Origin: Microbacterium sp. GCS4 | Lineage (GTDB): Bacteria > Actinomycetota > Actinomycetes > Actinomycetales > Microbacteriaceae | Assembly (NCBI RefSeq): GCF_001262495.1 | Contig: NZ_LGYE01000003.1 | Span: forward strand, 421,530-485,529 | Direction of reading: 5' to 3' | Length of the DNA stretch: 64,000 nucleotides | The notes under the pieces: model-generated | Databases searched by the model: none | Seen by the model: only the letters and a program-made list of their open reading frames with translations | Told to the model about the DNA's origin: nothing | Shown: in pieces, positions 19,701 to 27,626 of the stretch | Layout of the letters: each line of letters begins with the position of its first letter | Position numbering within the stretch: position 1 is the first letter of the stretch | Position numbers and translations under genes: made by a program

Positions 19701-21112
19701 TGTTCTTCGGCGGCAGCCGGTCCGGACGCACGACGGCCGTCCGCACGCTCCTCGCCCAGGCGGTGCAGCGCTTCACACCCGCCGACCTGCACATCTACGC
19801 GGTCGACTACGGCACGGGTGCGCTGCTGCCCTTCGCGGACGCCCCGCACACCGGCGCGGTGGTGACCCCGCAGGACGCCGCGCGCCTGCCGCGGCTGCTC
19901 GACCGCCTCGGCATGGACCTGTCGCGCCGTCAGGCCACGCTCGCCCGCGCCGGGGTCGGCAGCATCGCCGAGCAGCGCCGCCAGGTCGACGCCCGCGACG
20001 CCCTGCCGTACACCATCGTGGTGATCGACGGATGGGAGCGCCTCGGCGCCTCCATGAGCGCCGACGACCTGGTGCTCGTGCGCGACCAGGTCATGCGCCT
20101 GCTGCGCGAGGGCCCGGCCGTGGGTCTGCGACTCATCCTCACCGCCGACCGGTCGATCTCTTCCGATAAGGTCTCGACCTTCATCGACACGCAGTACGCA
20201 CTGCGGATGCGCGACATCAACGACTACCGCGGCGCAGGCATCATGATCCGCGACCTCGCCCCGAACATGCCGCCGGGGCGCGCGCTGTTCGGCTCCGAGG
20301 GCACGGAGGCGCAGTTCGCGGTGCTCTCCGCCGAACCGGGCGGTGAGGCGCAGACCGCGGCGGCCCGCGGGATCGTCGAGTACGTGCGTGGGCACTTCGG
20401 TCAGTTCCCGCAGCTCGCCGAGCTGCCGCAGCCGCTGCGCGTCGATCCGCTGCCCTCGCGCATCGGTCTCAGCGTCGTGCACTCGCTGCCGCTGCTGAAC
20501 GCGTCTGCGGCGGAGACTCCGGTGGTCGCGGTGGGCGGCGACCAGCTCTCGCGCATCACGATCGACTGGCCGAACGTCGGCGGGTTCGTCGTCGCCGGCG
20601 ACCGCCGCAGCGGCAAGACGCACACGCTCGCCGCGCTCGCGCATCAGCTGGGCTGGCACAAGACGCCCATGGTCATCGTCGCGCGGGACGGCTCGATCCT
20701 CGCCGAGGTCGCCAAGAGTCACGGCGTCACCGTGCTGTCGCCGCGCACGCCGGACGAGGAGATCGCGGCGGCGCTCGCACCGACCGATCAGCCGCTCACG
20801 GTGGTCGTGGACGACAGCGAGTCGATCAGGGACTCCGCGCTCGACCGCGCGCTGGGCGGTGCCCGTGGGCACGCCCGCTTCATCGTCGGAGTCGGTGCGG
20901 AGTCGGCCGGATCGTCGCTCACCGTGGCGCTCACCGAGGCGAAGAAGGGGCGCTCCGGCATCCTGCTCTCCCCGCCCTCGACGATCATCGGGACCCAGGT
21001 GTTCGGGGTGCAGCTCGCGCGCACGCACATCGGCCGTGCGGCACCCGGGGCCGGCGTGTTCTTCAGCGACGGCTCGTACATGCCCGTGCAGGTCCCGGAC
21101 CTGACCGCCTGA
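16775..21112 (+). CDS. Type VII secretion FtsK/SpoIIIE ATPase, EssC/EccC type with N-terminal FHA domain
   Basis: This 1445-residue protein is the motor of the WXG100 export system. The N-terminal 190 residues contain an FHA domain (TTIGRGSSAAVRV, GEEHASITV), as in firmicute EssC. Two membrane helices lie at about 230-270 (IVPVVLGITLAVVF, IMLLMAAASPVMVI). Three ATPase modules follow. Module 1 has Walker A GTTGSGKSE (about 643-651) and Walker B LMIVVDEFAEL (about 750). Module 2 has GGSRSGRTT (about 979) with IVVIDGW. Module 3 has GDRRSGKTH (about 1275) with TVVVDDSES. Only module 1 looks fully canonical, which matches the family. Actinobacterial EccC usually lacks the FHA region, so this is closer to EssC in layout. 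Confidence 0.93.
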   Translation: MSLRLTVADRPGAPQPESWIVKIDEATTISEIGESLDVPVDELAPGTDPASAFTATGIRSGVVVPSRQQVVLEPGALRLEFVAGPFAGESVPMAPGVATTIGRGSSAAVRVADPHLGEEHASITVSGGIAADGSLLPLTAHIELLDPEAQLVVNGAGDERAADIVPADLVQLGSSVIRIGAAPASDADITIDEVGSRAFNRPSRIRPSQVPPVVPLPGDKPEEQDASPLPWLSAIVPVVLGITLAVVFQRPIMLLMAAASPVMVIGSFFANKKLARRKGERSEADWIEEIDDARRRIAVHVRQQRLTSWYHHLDPVYIRDVVTRPLSRLWERRRGEEDALRARVGVADVPLDVRFEGGPQKERRSERRVGVSPSPVAVDLATGPVGVAGPADVAGGVTRAMLTALVALRSPRDLQVVVLCDRDQEHAWSWTQWLPHAQPGVGPVALIGNTDLTRRERIREIGNLLDIRMRIGKDRRLDSESQIVLVVDGARRYRMLPGMVTILEHGAAYGIHVIAIDSDRSRLPEEATTVVVADPGDPLLGRVESGDAYHSPVLFDQVSVGYAEEIARALCSIEHVRGVGDDATVPSSVRYTELLGIDLADPQPIIDQWQVVPRQSYVVIGAGAEGEYAIDIATDGPHALVAGTTGSGKSEFLQALVISLALANRPDALNFVLIDYKGGSAFADCARLPHTVGMVTNLDARETERALASLDAELKRRERVLRDDIGAKDVDAAWEKDAEAAARLGLARLMIVVDEFAELKTELPDFITGLVRIARVGRSLGVNLVLATQRPSGVITPEMQSNINLRIALRVTDRADSTDIIGVPDAALISASTPGRGYVRAGLDAAPAPFQTARVAGLRIGHQRTTRVLPPAARFDWQTVGLPPRFPAVEAASHRPDQDDTDLRGLVQLANQAATALGIERSPSPWLLPLPDLLPLDRFDESSAPEGGLVLGLVDVPSKQKQQPLVWNVLTGSHLLFFGGSRSGRTTAVRTLLAQAVQRFTPADLHIYAVDYGTGALLPFADAPHTGAVVTPQDAARLPRLLDRLGMDLSRRQATLARAGVGSIAEQRRQVDARDALPYTIVVIDGWERLGASMSADDLVLVRDQVMRLLREGPAVGLRLILTADRSISSDKVSTFIDTQYALRMRDINDYRGAGIMIRDLAPNMPPGRALFGSEGTEAQFAVLSAEPGGEAQTAAARGIVEYVRGHFGQFPQLAELPQPLRVDPLPSRIGLSVVHSLPLLNASAAETPVVAVGGDQLSRITIDWPNVGGFVVAGDRRSGKTHTLAALAHQLGWHKTPMVIVARDGSILAEVAKSHGVTVLSPRTPDEEIAAALAPTDQPLTVVVDDSESIRDSALDRALGGARGHARFIVGVGAESAGSSLTVALTEAKKGRSGILLSPPSTIIGTQVFGVQLARTHIGRAAPGAGVFFSDGSYMPVQVPDLTA

Positions 21113-21159
21113 CGATCCGCAGCGTCTGCAACGGCGGTCTCGCGGGCTCTGCGGCGGGA

Positions 21160-21165
21160 TAGACT
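21160..21165 (+). promoter_or_regulatory. Weak -10-like box before the zinc-ribbon FHA gene
   Basis: TAGACT lies 58 bases before the start of the zinc-ribbon FHA gene in a 111-base gap. No clear -35 was seen, so read-through from upstream may also express the gene. Confidence 0.3.
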
Positions 21166-21223
21166 GACGCGGGTGCCGTGACCTTGTCGCGGCGCGGGAG
21201 GACCACGACGGGGGAATCAGCCG

Positions 21224-21880
21224 ATGAGCACTCAGTGCCGCTTCTGCGGCGAGGCCGTGCGCCCGGACAGCATGTTCTGTCCGTCGTGCGGGCAGCTCAT
21301 CGGCATGCCGGGCGGCGTCGTCCCGCCGTTCCCTGGCGGCCCCACGGGCGCCCCCACCGCCTCGCCCGCCGAGCAGCAGCGCGCCGCGGAGCCGCTGCCG
21401 CCCGTCCCGCTCCCCGCACCGCTCGCGGCCGAGCAGCCCCCGGCATCCGCTCCGGCCGCCGCGCCGCAGCCGGCCGCGCCGCAGCAGCCCGCGCAGCCCG
21501 AGCCCGTGCAGCCCGCCGCCCCGCAGGAGACGCCGCAGCCCGCGGCATCCGCCCCTTCCCTCCCGACGACCGTGTCGCTCCCCGACGGCCAGCACCTCGG
21601 CCTCGACGCCGTGCTGGTCTTCGGACGCTCGCCCGAACGCGGCGCCGCCGCCTACCAGGGCGCCCCCGTGCGGCTCGACGACCCGGCCCGGGCCATGTCA
21701 CGCGTGCACCTCGTGCTGTCGCCCGCCACCGGGGCCGTGATCGCCACGGATCCCGGCTCGGCCAACGGCACCCTCCTCGAGCGCGACGGCACCCAGTACG
21801 CGCTCGTGCCGGGCACGCCCTCGGCTCTCGTGCCCGGCGACCGGCTGCTGCTCGGCGACGCCGTCCTCGTCATCTCCTGA
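21224..21880 (+). CDS. Zinc-ribbon FHA domain protein
   Basis: A 218-residue protein. It opens with a zinc ribbon made of two CxxC pairs (CRFCGE at residues 5-10, and CPSCG about 15 residues later). A long Ala/Pro/Gln linker (about 30-110) follows, then an FHA domain (VFGRSPERG, AMSRVHLVL, SANGTLLE). It is probably a cytoplasmic phosphothreonine adaptor of the secretion system. Start ATG 21224 has GGGGGAA upstream. It lies between the ATPase and the WXG100 genes. Confidence 0.85.
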   Translation: MSTQCRFCGEAVRPDSMFCPSCGQLIGMPGGVVPPFPGGPTGAPTASPAEQQRAAEPLPPVPLPAPLAAEQPPASAPAAAPQPAAPQQPAQPEPVQPAAPQETPQPAASAPSLPTTVSLPDGQHLGLDAVLVFGRSPERGAAAYQGAPVRLDDPARAMSRVHLVLSPATGAVIATDPGSANGTLLERDGTQYALVPGTPSALVPGDRLLLGDAVLVIS

Positions 21881-21892
21881 CGACGGATGCTC

Positions 21893-21910
21893 ATGGGGAG
21901 TTCTCCCCAT
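21893..21910. terminator. Perfect 18-base palindrome (hairpin or operator)
   Basis: ATGGGGAG-TT-CTCCCCAT is a perfect inverted repeat with a two-base centre, located 13 bases after the zinc-ribbon FHA stop. It could end that transcript or serve as an operator for the WXG100 gene that starts 79 bases later. It lacks a T tract, so intrinsic termination is uncertain. Confidence 0.45.
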
Positions 21911-21988
21911 CGGCCTGCGGCCCCGTGCGTGTTAGGAATGTATCCGGACCAATTCCGCGGCGTCGCCGCACTGAGCAGGGGGTAAGAC

Positions 21989-22282
21989 ATGGCTGAGATC
22001 AAGGTAACTTCGGAGTCGCTCGCGGGTGTCGCGAACCAGCTCTCCTCGGGCGCGACGTCGATCGAGTCGCAGCTCGGCAACCTGAAGTCCCTCGTGCAGG
22101 GCCTCATCGCCGGCGACTGGGGCGGCTCCGCGTCGCAGACCTTCAACGAGCTCTACGAGCAGTGGGACGCCGCCGGCATCCAGCTCAAGGAGTCCCTCAA
22201 CGGCATCAGCGACCAGCTCTCGAAGGCCGCACTGGCCTACGAGGAGTCCGAGAACAACATCGGCAACAGCTTCCGTTCGTAA
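21989..22282 (+). CDS. WXG100-family (ESAT-6-like) secreted protein
   Basis: A 97-residue protein of the usual WXG100 length. It is predicted to form a helical hairpin with W-G-G in the turn (GDWGGSASQTF, about residues 44-54). The C-terminal segment LAYEESENNIGNSF resembles a YxxxD/E-type export signal (Y-E-E-S-E). Such proteins are exported as dimers by the FtsK/SpoIIIE ATPase. It is preceded by GAGCAGGGGGTAAGAC and is the only one of the three small genes with a long spacer upstream, consistent with its own promoter. Confidence 0.93.
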   Translation: MAEIKVTSESLAGVANQLSSGATSIESQLGNLKSLVQGLIAGDWGGSASQTFNELYEQWDAAGIQLKESLNGISDQLSKAALAYEESENNIGNSFRS

Positions 22283-22332
22283 GTCCGTTCCGCCCGGTGC
22301 TCCGGGCCCGCTGATGTGAGGGGGGATGCCTC

Positions 22333-22773
22333 GTGGTGCAGTTCCACGTATCCACGCCGGCGCTGGGGTTCTCCGCGGCGTCGATGACCGGGGCGGTCGC
22401 GCAGTTCGACGCGCAGCTCGCCCAGGTCACGGCCGCGGTGAACGCGGTCGTGGGCTCGACCTGGACGGGGAGCGCGGCCGACGCGTTCCTCGAGGAGTGG
22501 ACGTCGTTCCTCGCCAGTGCGGGCGTGACCCGGGAGGCTCTCATGAGCATCGCGGCACGACTGCAGAGCGGTCAGAGCACCTACGAGGGCAACGAGGCGC
22601 AGCTCACGGTCGCCGCGCGCTCCTCGAACGTCAACATCCGCATGCCCGGCACGACCGGCGGCAACTCCGGCGGAGCGCAGGCCGCGCCCGCAGCGTTCCA
22701 GGCCGAGGGCGTGCAGGCCATGCCCGCCGAGGTCACGATCGAGGCACGGGTCAGCAAGGGGGACACCGCATGA
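22333..22773 (+). CDS. WXG100-like protein with C-terminal extension
   Basis: This 146-residue protein has a WXG100-type helical hairpin (residues 1-95, W-T-G in STWTGSAADAF). A tail of about 45 residues follows, rich in Gly and Ala and without the usual export motif. GTG 22333 (or the adjacent GTG 22336) is the probable start, preceded by GGGGGGAT. It overlaps the next gene by four bases (ATGA). It may pair with either flanking WXG100 protein or chaperone the polymorphic toxin. Confidence 0.85.
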   Translation: MVQFHVSTPALGFSAASMTGAVAQFDAQLAQVTAAVNAVVGSTWTGSAADAFLEEWTSFLASAGVTREALMSIAARLQSGQSTYEGNEAQLTVAARSSNVNIRMPGTTGGNSGGAQAAPAAFQAEGVQAMPAEVTIEARVSKGDTA

Positions 22774-23108
22774 GCGGCCTGCACACCTACGAGACGGCGG
22801 ACATCCGCGGACTCGAGTCGGCGCTGAAGCAGCTGCACGGCTACTGCGGTGAGCTCCAGGCGCACGCCTCCGGGGCGACCGGCGCGCTGAGCGCGCAGTG
22901 GAGCGGCATGGCGAGCAACGACTTCGTCAACTGCGTGCAGACCTGGCAGGTCGGCGCGACCATCCTCACCTCGTTCGCCGAGTACCTGGCGACGTGGGCG
23001 GGGGATGCCGCGACGCAGTACGAGACCGCGCAGTCCTCCGTCGGCGCCATGTGGGGCGGCGGCGGTTCGGGTGGCGGCGGCGGCGCCGGCGGACCCGTGG
23101 CGGTGTGA
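22770..23108 (+). CDS. WXG100-like protein with Gly-rich tail
   Basis: A 112-residue WXG100-like protein with W-S-G in the turn (SAQWSGMASNDF) and an aromatic-rich second helix. The end is a Gly-rich run followed by AGGPVAV. Cysteines in each helix (YCGELQ and FVNCVQ) could bridge the hairpin. ATG 22770 overlaps the upstream stop; a longer in-frame start would lie inside the preceding gene. It lies four bases before the toxin gene, the usual place for a dedicated secretion partner. Confidence 0.85.
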   Translation: MSGLHTYETADIRGLESALKQLHGYCGELQAHASGATGALSAQWSGMASNDFVNCVQTWQVGATILTSFAEYLATWAGDAATQYETAQSSVGAMWGGGGSGGGGGAGGPVAV

Positions 23109-23112
23109 CGAC

Positions 23113-26100
23113 ATGGTGAGAATCGATCCCGCGAAGTACTCCACCGCGGCTGACGCCTACGACACGGTCTCCCAGCAGGCCCTCAACTACGCCATCGAAG
23201 CGCGCGGAGCCCTCTCCGGCTTCGGCGGCATCGCCGGCACCGACCCGGGCGGCGAGTCCTTCTCGGAGTCGTACGACGCGATGGCGGGCGCCGCCCTGCA
23301 GACGCTCTACGACATCGCCGTGGCCTCGCGCGGCCTCGACCGCACGATCATGGCGTCGGGCGGCACGCACGCGCAGGCCAACGCCAACGCGGAGGGCATC
23401 GTCTACGACGCCTCCTCCGCCTTCGTGCTGCGCCCCGCGATCGCCGAGTCCTCCGTCGCCCCGCCGCCCTCCGCGTTCGGCGGGCGTCCGGACACCATGG
23501 TGCAGGGCCTCGACAGCGCGGCCGTGTGGGTGTGGGACCAGATCCTCAACTTCATCGGCACGCTGTTCCCCGACGGCGACCCCGAGAAGCTCGAAGAGGC
23601 CGGTCGCGCGTGGCGCGGCATCCTCAGCGACATCCGCAGCCTGCGCAACGACATCCGCCTCGCGGACAACTCGCTCGCCGGGATCGACAGCGGAGAGATC
23701 GCGTCGATCACGCAGAAGGTCGACGACTTCGCCGACGGCCTCACGACCTTCCTCAGCGACGACGAGGGCATCGGCCAGATCGACGACATCTGCAAGGAGT
23801 ACGCGCAGACCATCCGGGAGACTCTCGAGGAGACCCGGAACATGCTCGTCCAGCTGGTGATCGAGGTCGTCGCCGGCGCCGGTCTCAGCTTCGCCCTGTC
23901 GTTCGTGACGTTCGGCGCGGCCGGCGTCGCGGGTGCCGCGGCCATCACCGCCCGTGTCATCGCCATCGGCGGACGCATCGGCGCCCTGGTCGCGAAGTGC
24001 GTCGGCGTGGCGGTGCGCCTCGCGGCACGGCTGCGCGCCATCGTCCCGGGCCTCGCCCGCGCGGCGACCAAGTTCCCCAAGCTCACGCGCGCCGGCATCG
24101 AGATCGTCTCGGGCACCGGGGCGTCCGTGATCGCCGAGACCGTGCAGGGCGGCAACGCCAACTACGGTGCCGCTGCTCTCTCGGGTCTCGCGGGCAGCTC
24201 GCTGACGGCTGCGATCGTGGCGCCGTTCGGCAAGGCCGGCGAGCGCTTCGTGGTCCAGGCACTGGCGAACGGCGCGGGCGGCGCCGGCGGCACGGTCGTG
24301 GACCTCGCCGTCCGCGGCGAGGAGATCACCGGCGCGTCCATCGCGATGGGCGCCGGTCTCGGTGTCGCGGGGTCGGCCCGCCTGCCGGGACGCCGCGGCG
24401 GGGCCTCCGCGGGCGGCAGCAACAGCGGCGGCGGCGTCCACGTGAACGACTACGACGGTCCTTCCGGGACCGGCGACGCCGCGAACGCCTCGGGTGGAGA
24501 CGGCGGCGGCGGTCCGCGTACGGACTACGACGGTCCGACCGGGCAGGGCGGCGACATCGGCGGCGGCGGATCCGACGGCGGCGCGGCTCCGTCGAACCAC
24601 GGCGACGCCCCCGCGGCGACCGACGTGCATGTCACCCCGGAGAGCAACGGCTCGGGAACGGGTGGATCGGATGCCGGCACGGGAACCGGCTCCGGCGACG
24701 GGGGCAGCGGCTCGACGGCCGATTCGACCTCGACTCCCGACACGTCCTCGACTCCCGACACGACGTCGACGCCGGACACGACGTCTTCGGGCGACTCGAC
24801 CGGAAGCGGCTCCGACAGCACCGGCACGTCCACGCCCGAGACCTCCACGACGCCGCAGGGCACCGGCGGCGACTCGTCATCCCTCGGCGGGTCCGGCGAC
24901 TCGCCGGCTGCGGGCGGTACCGCCGGCGACTCCTCCCCGTCGGGCACCGGAGCGGGCACGGCAGGAGACTCCGCCCCCACCGGCACCGGCGCGGGGAGCA
25001 GCGGCGCGGCTGGGCACGCGGGCTCGTCCCCCGATGCGGGCTCGACGCCGGACGCGGGCTCGACGCCGGACGCGGGCACCAGCCCCGACGGAGACGCGTC
25101 TGCTCCGGCCGACGTCGACGCCGACGTCGATGGCCCGCCGCCCGTCGATCCCGATGGTGACATGAACGTCGACCCCACGGCGGACGGCGACGGCGCGGGC
25201 ACGGATGGTGCAGGAACGGACGGCGCGGATGCCGACGGCGTGGACTCGACGTCGGACGGAGCGGATGCCGACGATGCGGCGCCGCACACACCGGGCGATC
25301 AGGGTGCCGCCGATCAGGCCACGACAGACCAGCCGCGCCGGGAGTGGGACGGACCTGCGCCGAGTCACGACGCGCATGGTCGGCCATACCTCGAGGGCCC
25401 GGACGGGCGCCGCACCCTGGACGGCGACCCCGACAACACGTACCGCGATCGCACGGGGCGACTGCACGATGCCGACACGCACCACTTCGCCACCGACACG
25501 AACAAGCCCGAGACCGACCTGCCCGTCGAGCGCGCGGTTCGTGGCGAGAGTGAGACGATCACGCTCGACTCCGATGCCCAGGCCGAGCACCAGGCACGGG
25601 TCGACGAGCGCACGGAGCTCAAAGCGGACTCGGATGCCGCGCAGCAGCGCGTCGACGAGTTGCTGGACCGCGCCGGTATCGAACCCGGCACGCTCACCGG
25701 GAACTCCAGCGACGTCAACGCCGCACTGCGGGGGCTGGAACGTGACGGAACGCTCACCCGCCGCCAGGCGGATGCGATTCGCGAGGCGCTGAGCCTCCGG
25801 GCCGACGCGCGACACGCTCTCGGACTGTCGTCGGAATCCCTGGGCGACCAGGCGGCGGGTGCGGTGTCCGCGGCCCGCGGCGAGACCACCCTCATCGCCC
25901 CGGGAGGCGCAGGGGCGAACCAGTTCGACCACGTGACCATCTCCGGGAATCCCGATCCGACCCTGCACGTCTATGAGGCGAAGGGCGGCGGCTCGTCGCT
26001 CGGCGACCGCCTGGTGGACGGCGGCGGGCGTGCCGAGCAGGGCACGACCGCGTATCTCAACGAGATCGGCGCTCGCGACGGCCGTCTGCAGGAGCAGCTC

Positions 26101-27219
26101 GACGCGTACATGCAGAGCCCCGACGCCGACCCGCGTGTGGTGGAGGCGATCCGCAACGGCACCCTCGACGTGCGTTACGAGCTCGTCGAGGCGCGTCCGA
26201 ACGGCGACATCCGCGTGACCGAGTTCCAGATCGACCGCAGCCAGGTGCGAGTGCCCGGTGCGGATGCGACCCCCACTGCTGCGCACGGCGGTGCGGACGG
26301 CTCCTCGTCTCCGTCGCGCGCCACCGGGATGAATGCACCGGTCCACGCCGGGAGCGCCGACGCGGCACCGACCGCGACCGACGATGCGTCGAACGGTGCG
26401 CCCGCTCACGCGGATCCGGCCCCGGCCGCAGAAGCACCTGTCGCCCCTGAGGCGGCGGATGGCGGCACGAACGGCGGCCTGGACGGCGACGTCGGCGAGG
26501 GCGGATCCGCCGTCGAGGCGAACGGCGACGGCGGCGGTCCCCTCGATCCCGCGAACGGCACCGGCCACGGCGGCGGACCGGAGCTCAGCTCCGACCAGAT
26601 CATCCGCGACTTCGCAGACGCGAATGGACTGTCGAACCAGGACCTGCACGACCTGCGACACACGCCTGCCTCGCAGCTCACGCAGGATCAGCGCGCACAG
26701 CTTCTCGAGCTGCGCGGACTCATCGAGACCCCGACGCCCGACACGCATCTGGTGAAGGTGATCCCCTTCGACGATGTCGCCCGGTACCTCTCCGGCGATT
26801 ACGATCCGCAGGTCCGAGGATTCGTGGCGCGCGCGACCGACCTGAATCCGTGGGGCGGCCTCGATCAGGTCGTGGCAGATGCCCGTCTGGACTACGTTCC
26901 GGACAGCGGCCGGACGAACCCGTATACGGAGCCGGGTGCTGACTCCTATGGCTTCATCGAGTTCCAGACGGACCAGACGCACCGGCTGACGACTCCGTTC
27001 TCGCCGGAGTTCGGGGGCACCGCGGAGTACGATCAGCCGTTCGCCGGGTCGGGCTTCCTCCTCAACCGCGACGATGTCTGGCGGCCCGAGTACGAAGCAT
27101 CCGCACCTATGGACATGTCCGCGGGTGCGCGGATCTGGGCGGTCGGGCCCGACGGACCCCGCCTCGTCGGGATCTACGTTCCCGGGAGGGGCTTCTTCAC
27201 CCCCGGCTCCGGCTCGTGA
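23113..27219 (+). CDS. WXG-type polymorphic toxin with PD-(D/E)XK-like domain and distinct C-terminal domain
   Basis: This 1368-residue protein has a modular toxin layout. The N-terminal 100 residues are a helical, WXG/LXG-like secretion domain (MVRIDPAKYSTAADAYDTVS). A helical region with hydrophobic stretches (about 245-440) follows, then a long Gly/Ser/Thr/Asp linker (about 440-740) and a globular part (about 745-1055). Within the last lie FDHV (Asp939) and YEAKGGG (Glu955, Lys957), the D...ExK pattern of PD-(D/E)XK nucleases, plus a following AEQGT motif. A second Gly/Ala-rich spacer precedes a separate C-terminal domain (about 1158-1368), which I cannot name (VKVIPFDDVARYL, LDYVPDSG, YGFIEFQTDQT). 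Export by the ATPase encoded upstream is inferred. ATG 23113 is chosen because the preceding gene ends at 23108. Confidence 0.82.
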   Translation: MVRIDPAKYSTAADAYDTVSQQALNYAIEARGALSGFGGIAGTDPGGESFSESYDAMAGAALQTLYDIAVASRGLDRTIMASGGTHAQANANAEGIVYDASSAFVLRPAIAESSVAPPPSAFGGRPDTMVQGLDSAAVWVWDQILNFIGTLFPDGDPEKLEEAGRAWRGILSDIRSLRNDIRLADNSLAGIDSGEIASITQKVDDFADGLTTFLSDDEGIGQIDDICKEYAQTIRETLEETRNMLVQLVIEVVAGAGLSFALSFVTFGAAGVAGAAAITARVIAIGGRIGALVAKCVGVAVRLAARLRAIVPGLARAATKFPKLTRAGIEIVSGTGASVIAETVQGGNANYGAAALSGLAGSSLTAAIVAPFGKAGERFVVQALANGAGGAGGTVVDLAVRGEEITGASIAMGAGLGVAGSARLPGRRGGASAGGSNSGGGVHVNDYDGPSGTGDAANASGGDGGGGPRTDYDGPTGQGGDIGGGGSDGGAAPSNHGDAPAATDVHVTPESNGSGTGGSDAGTGTGSGDGGSGSTADSTSTPDTSSTPDTTSTPDTTSSGDSTGSGSDSTGTSTPETSTTPQGTGGDSSSLGGSGDSPAAGGTAGDSSPSGTGAGTAGDSAPTGTGAGSSGAAGHAGSSPDAGSTPDAGSTPDAGTSPDGDASAPADVDADVDGPPPVDPDGDMNVDPTADGDGAGTDGAGTDGADADGVDSTSDGADADDAAPHTPGDQGAADQATTDQPRREWDGPAPSHDAHGRPYLEGPDGRRTLDGDPDNTYRDRTGRLHDADTHHFATDTNKPETDLPVERAVRGESETITLDSDAQAEHQARVDERTELKADSDAAQQRVDELLDRAGIEPGTLTGNSSDVNAALRGLERDGTLTRRQADAIREALSLRADARHALGLSSESLGDQAAGAVSAARGETTLIAPGGAGANQFDHVTISGNPDPTLHVYEAKGGGSSLGDRLVDGGGRAEQGTTAYLNEIGARDGRLQEQLDAYMQSPDADPRVVEAIRNGTLDVRYELVEARPNGDIRVTEFQIDRSQVRVPGADATPTAAHGGADGSSSPSRATGMNAPVHAGSADAAPTATDDASNGAPAHADPAPAAEAPVAPEAADGGTNGGLDGDVGEGGSAVEANGDGGGPLDPANGTGHGGGPELSSDQIIRDFADANGLSNQDLHDLRHTPASQLTQDQRAQLLELRGLIETPTPDTHLVKVIPFDDVARYLSGDYDPQVRGFVARATDLNPWGGLDQVVADARLDYVPDSGRTNPYTEPGADSYGFIEFQTDQTHRLTTPFSPEFGGTAEYDQPFAGSGFLLNRDDVWRPEYEASAPMDMSAGARIWAVGPDGPRLVGIYVPGRGFFTPGSGS
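25036..25077 (+). repeat. 18-base tandem repeat inside the toxin linker
   Basis: Two perfect copies and a partial third of GCGGGCTCGACGCCGGAC encode Ala-Gly-Ser-Thr-Pro-Asp. Nearby imperfect repeats encode Ser-Thr-Pro-Asp-Thr units. The repeats extend a flexible linker and keep the reading frame. Confidence 0.85.
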
Positions 27220-27626
27220 CGGCGGATCGTCTCGAATCCGGGCTGCATGCTCGATTCGACGGGGTGGACTATCGACTCGAGAGTCGCGGCCGGGGATGGG
27301 TGCTGGTCTCCGAGAGCCCTGCTCCGGGCTTCGAGAAGCTCCCGTTCGACAAGAATCGTGGTTCGCTGTACGTCCGCCGGGTGCAGCCCGACGAGCGCCT
27401 CGAATGCTTCGACATCGATCACGAAGGGGAGTATCGCGGCCTTCCGGTCAGCGTGTCCTCGAGCACGCAGGGTCGGGTCATGGCCGTCACGCGGGATCCA
27501 CAGGCGCAGCAGTACGGGTTCGATCCGTTCGAGCGCGATTCCTGGGTGAGACTGATCCCCCGAGACGATCGGGATCTGCGGTTCGTCGAGACGCGCACGC
27601 CGGTGCCCGCGCCGTGGTTGAGATGA
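27216..27626 (+). CDS. Candidate immunity protein for the polymorphic toxin
   Basis: A 136-residue soluble protein of no family I recognise. Its GTG start overlaps the toxin stop by four bases (GTGA), the classic position of a cognate immunity gene. It is compact, with no signal peptide or membrane helix, and carries a C-terminal motif FDPFERDSWVRLIP. Toxin neutralisation in the cytoplasm is inferred from position. A decayed copy of its C-terminal motif follows immediately downstream. Confidence 0.6.
   Translation: MTADRLESGLHARFDGVDYRLESRGRGWVLVSESPAPGFEKLPFDKNRGSLYVRRVQPDERLECFDIDHEGEYRGLPVSVSSSTQGRVMAVTRDPQAQQYGFDPFERDSWVRLIPRDDRDLRFVETRTPVPAPWLR

Noticed and set aside
16061..21595. Open frame of 1844 codons on the minus strand
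   Set aside because: It lies antisense to the secretion ATPase, is rich in Arg/His/Gly/Asp as expected for a GC-biased shadow frame, and has no recognisable domain.
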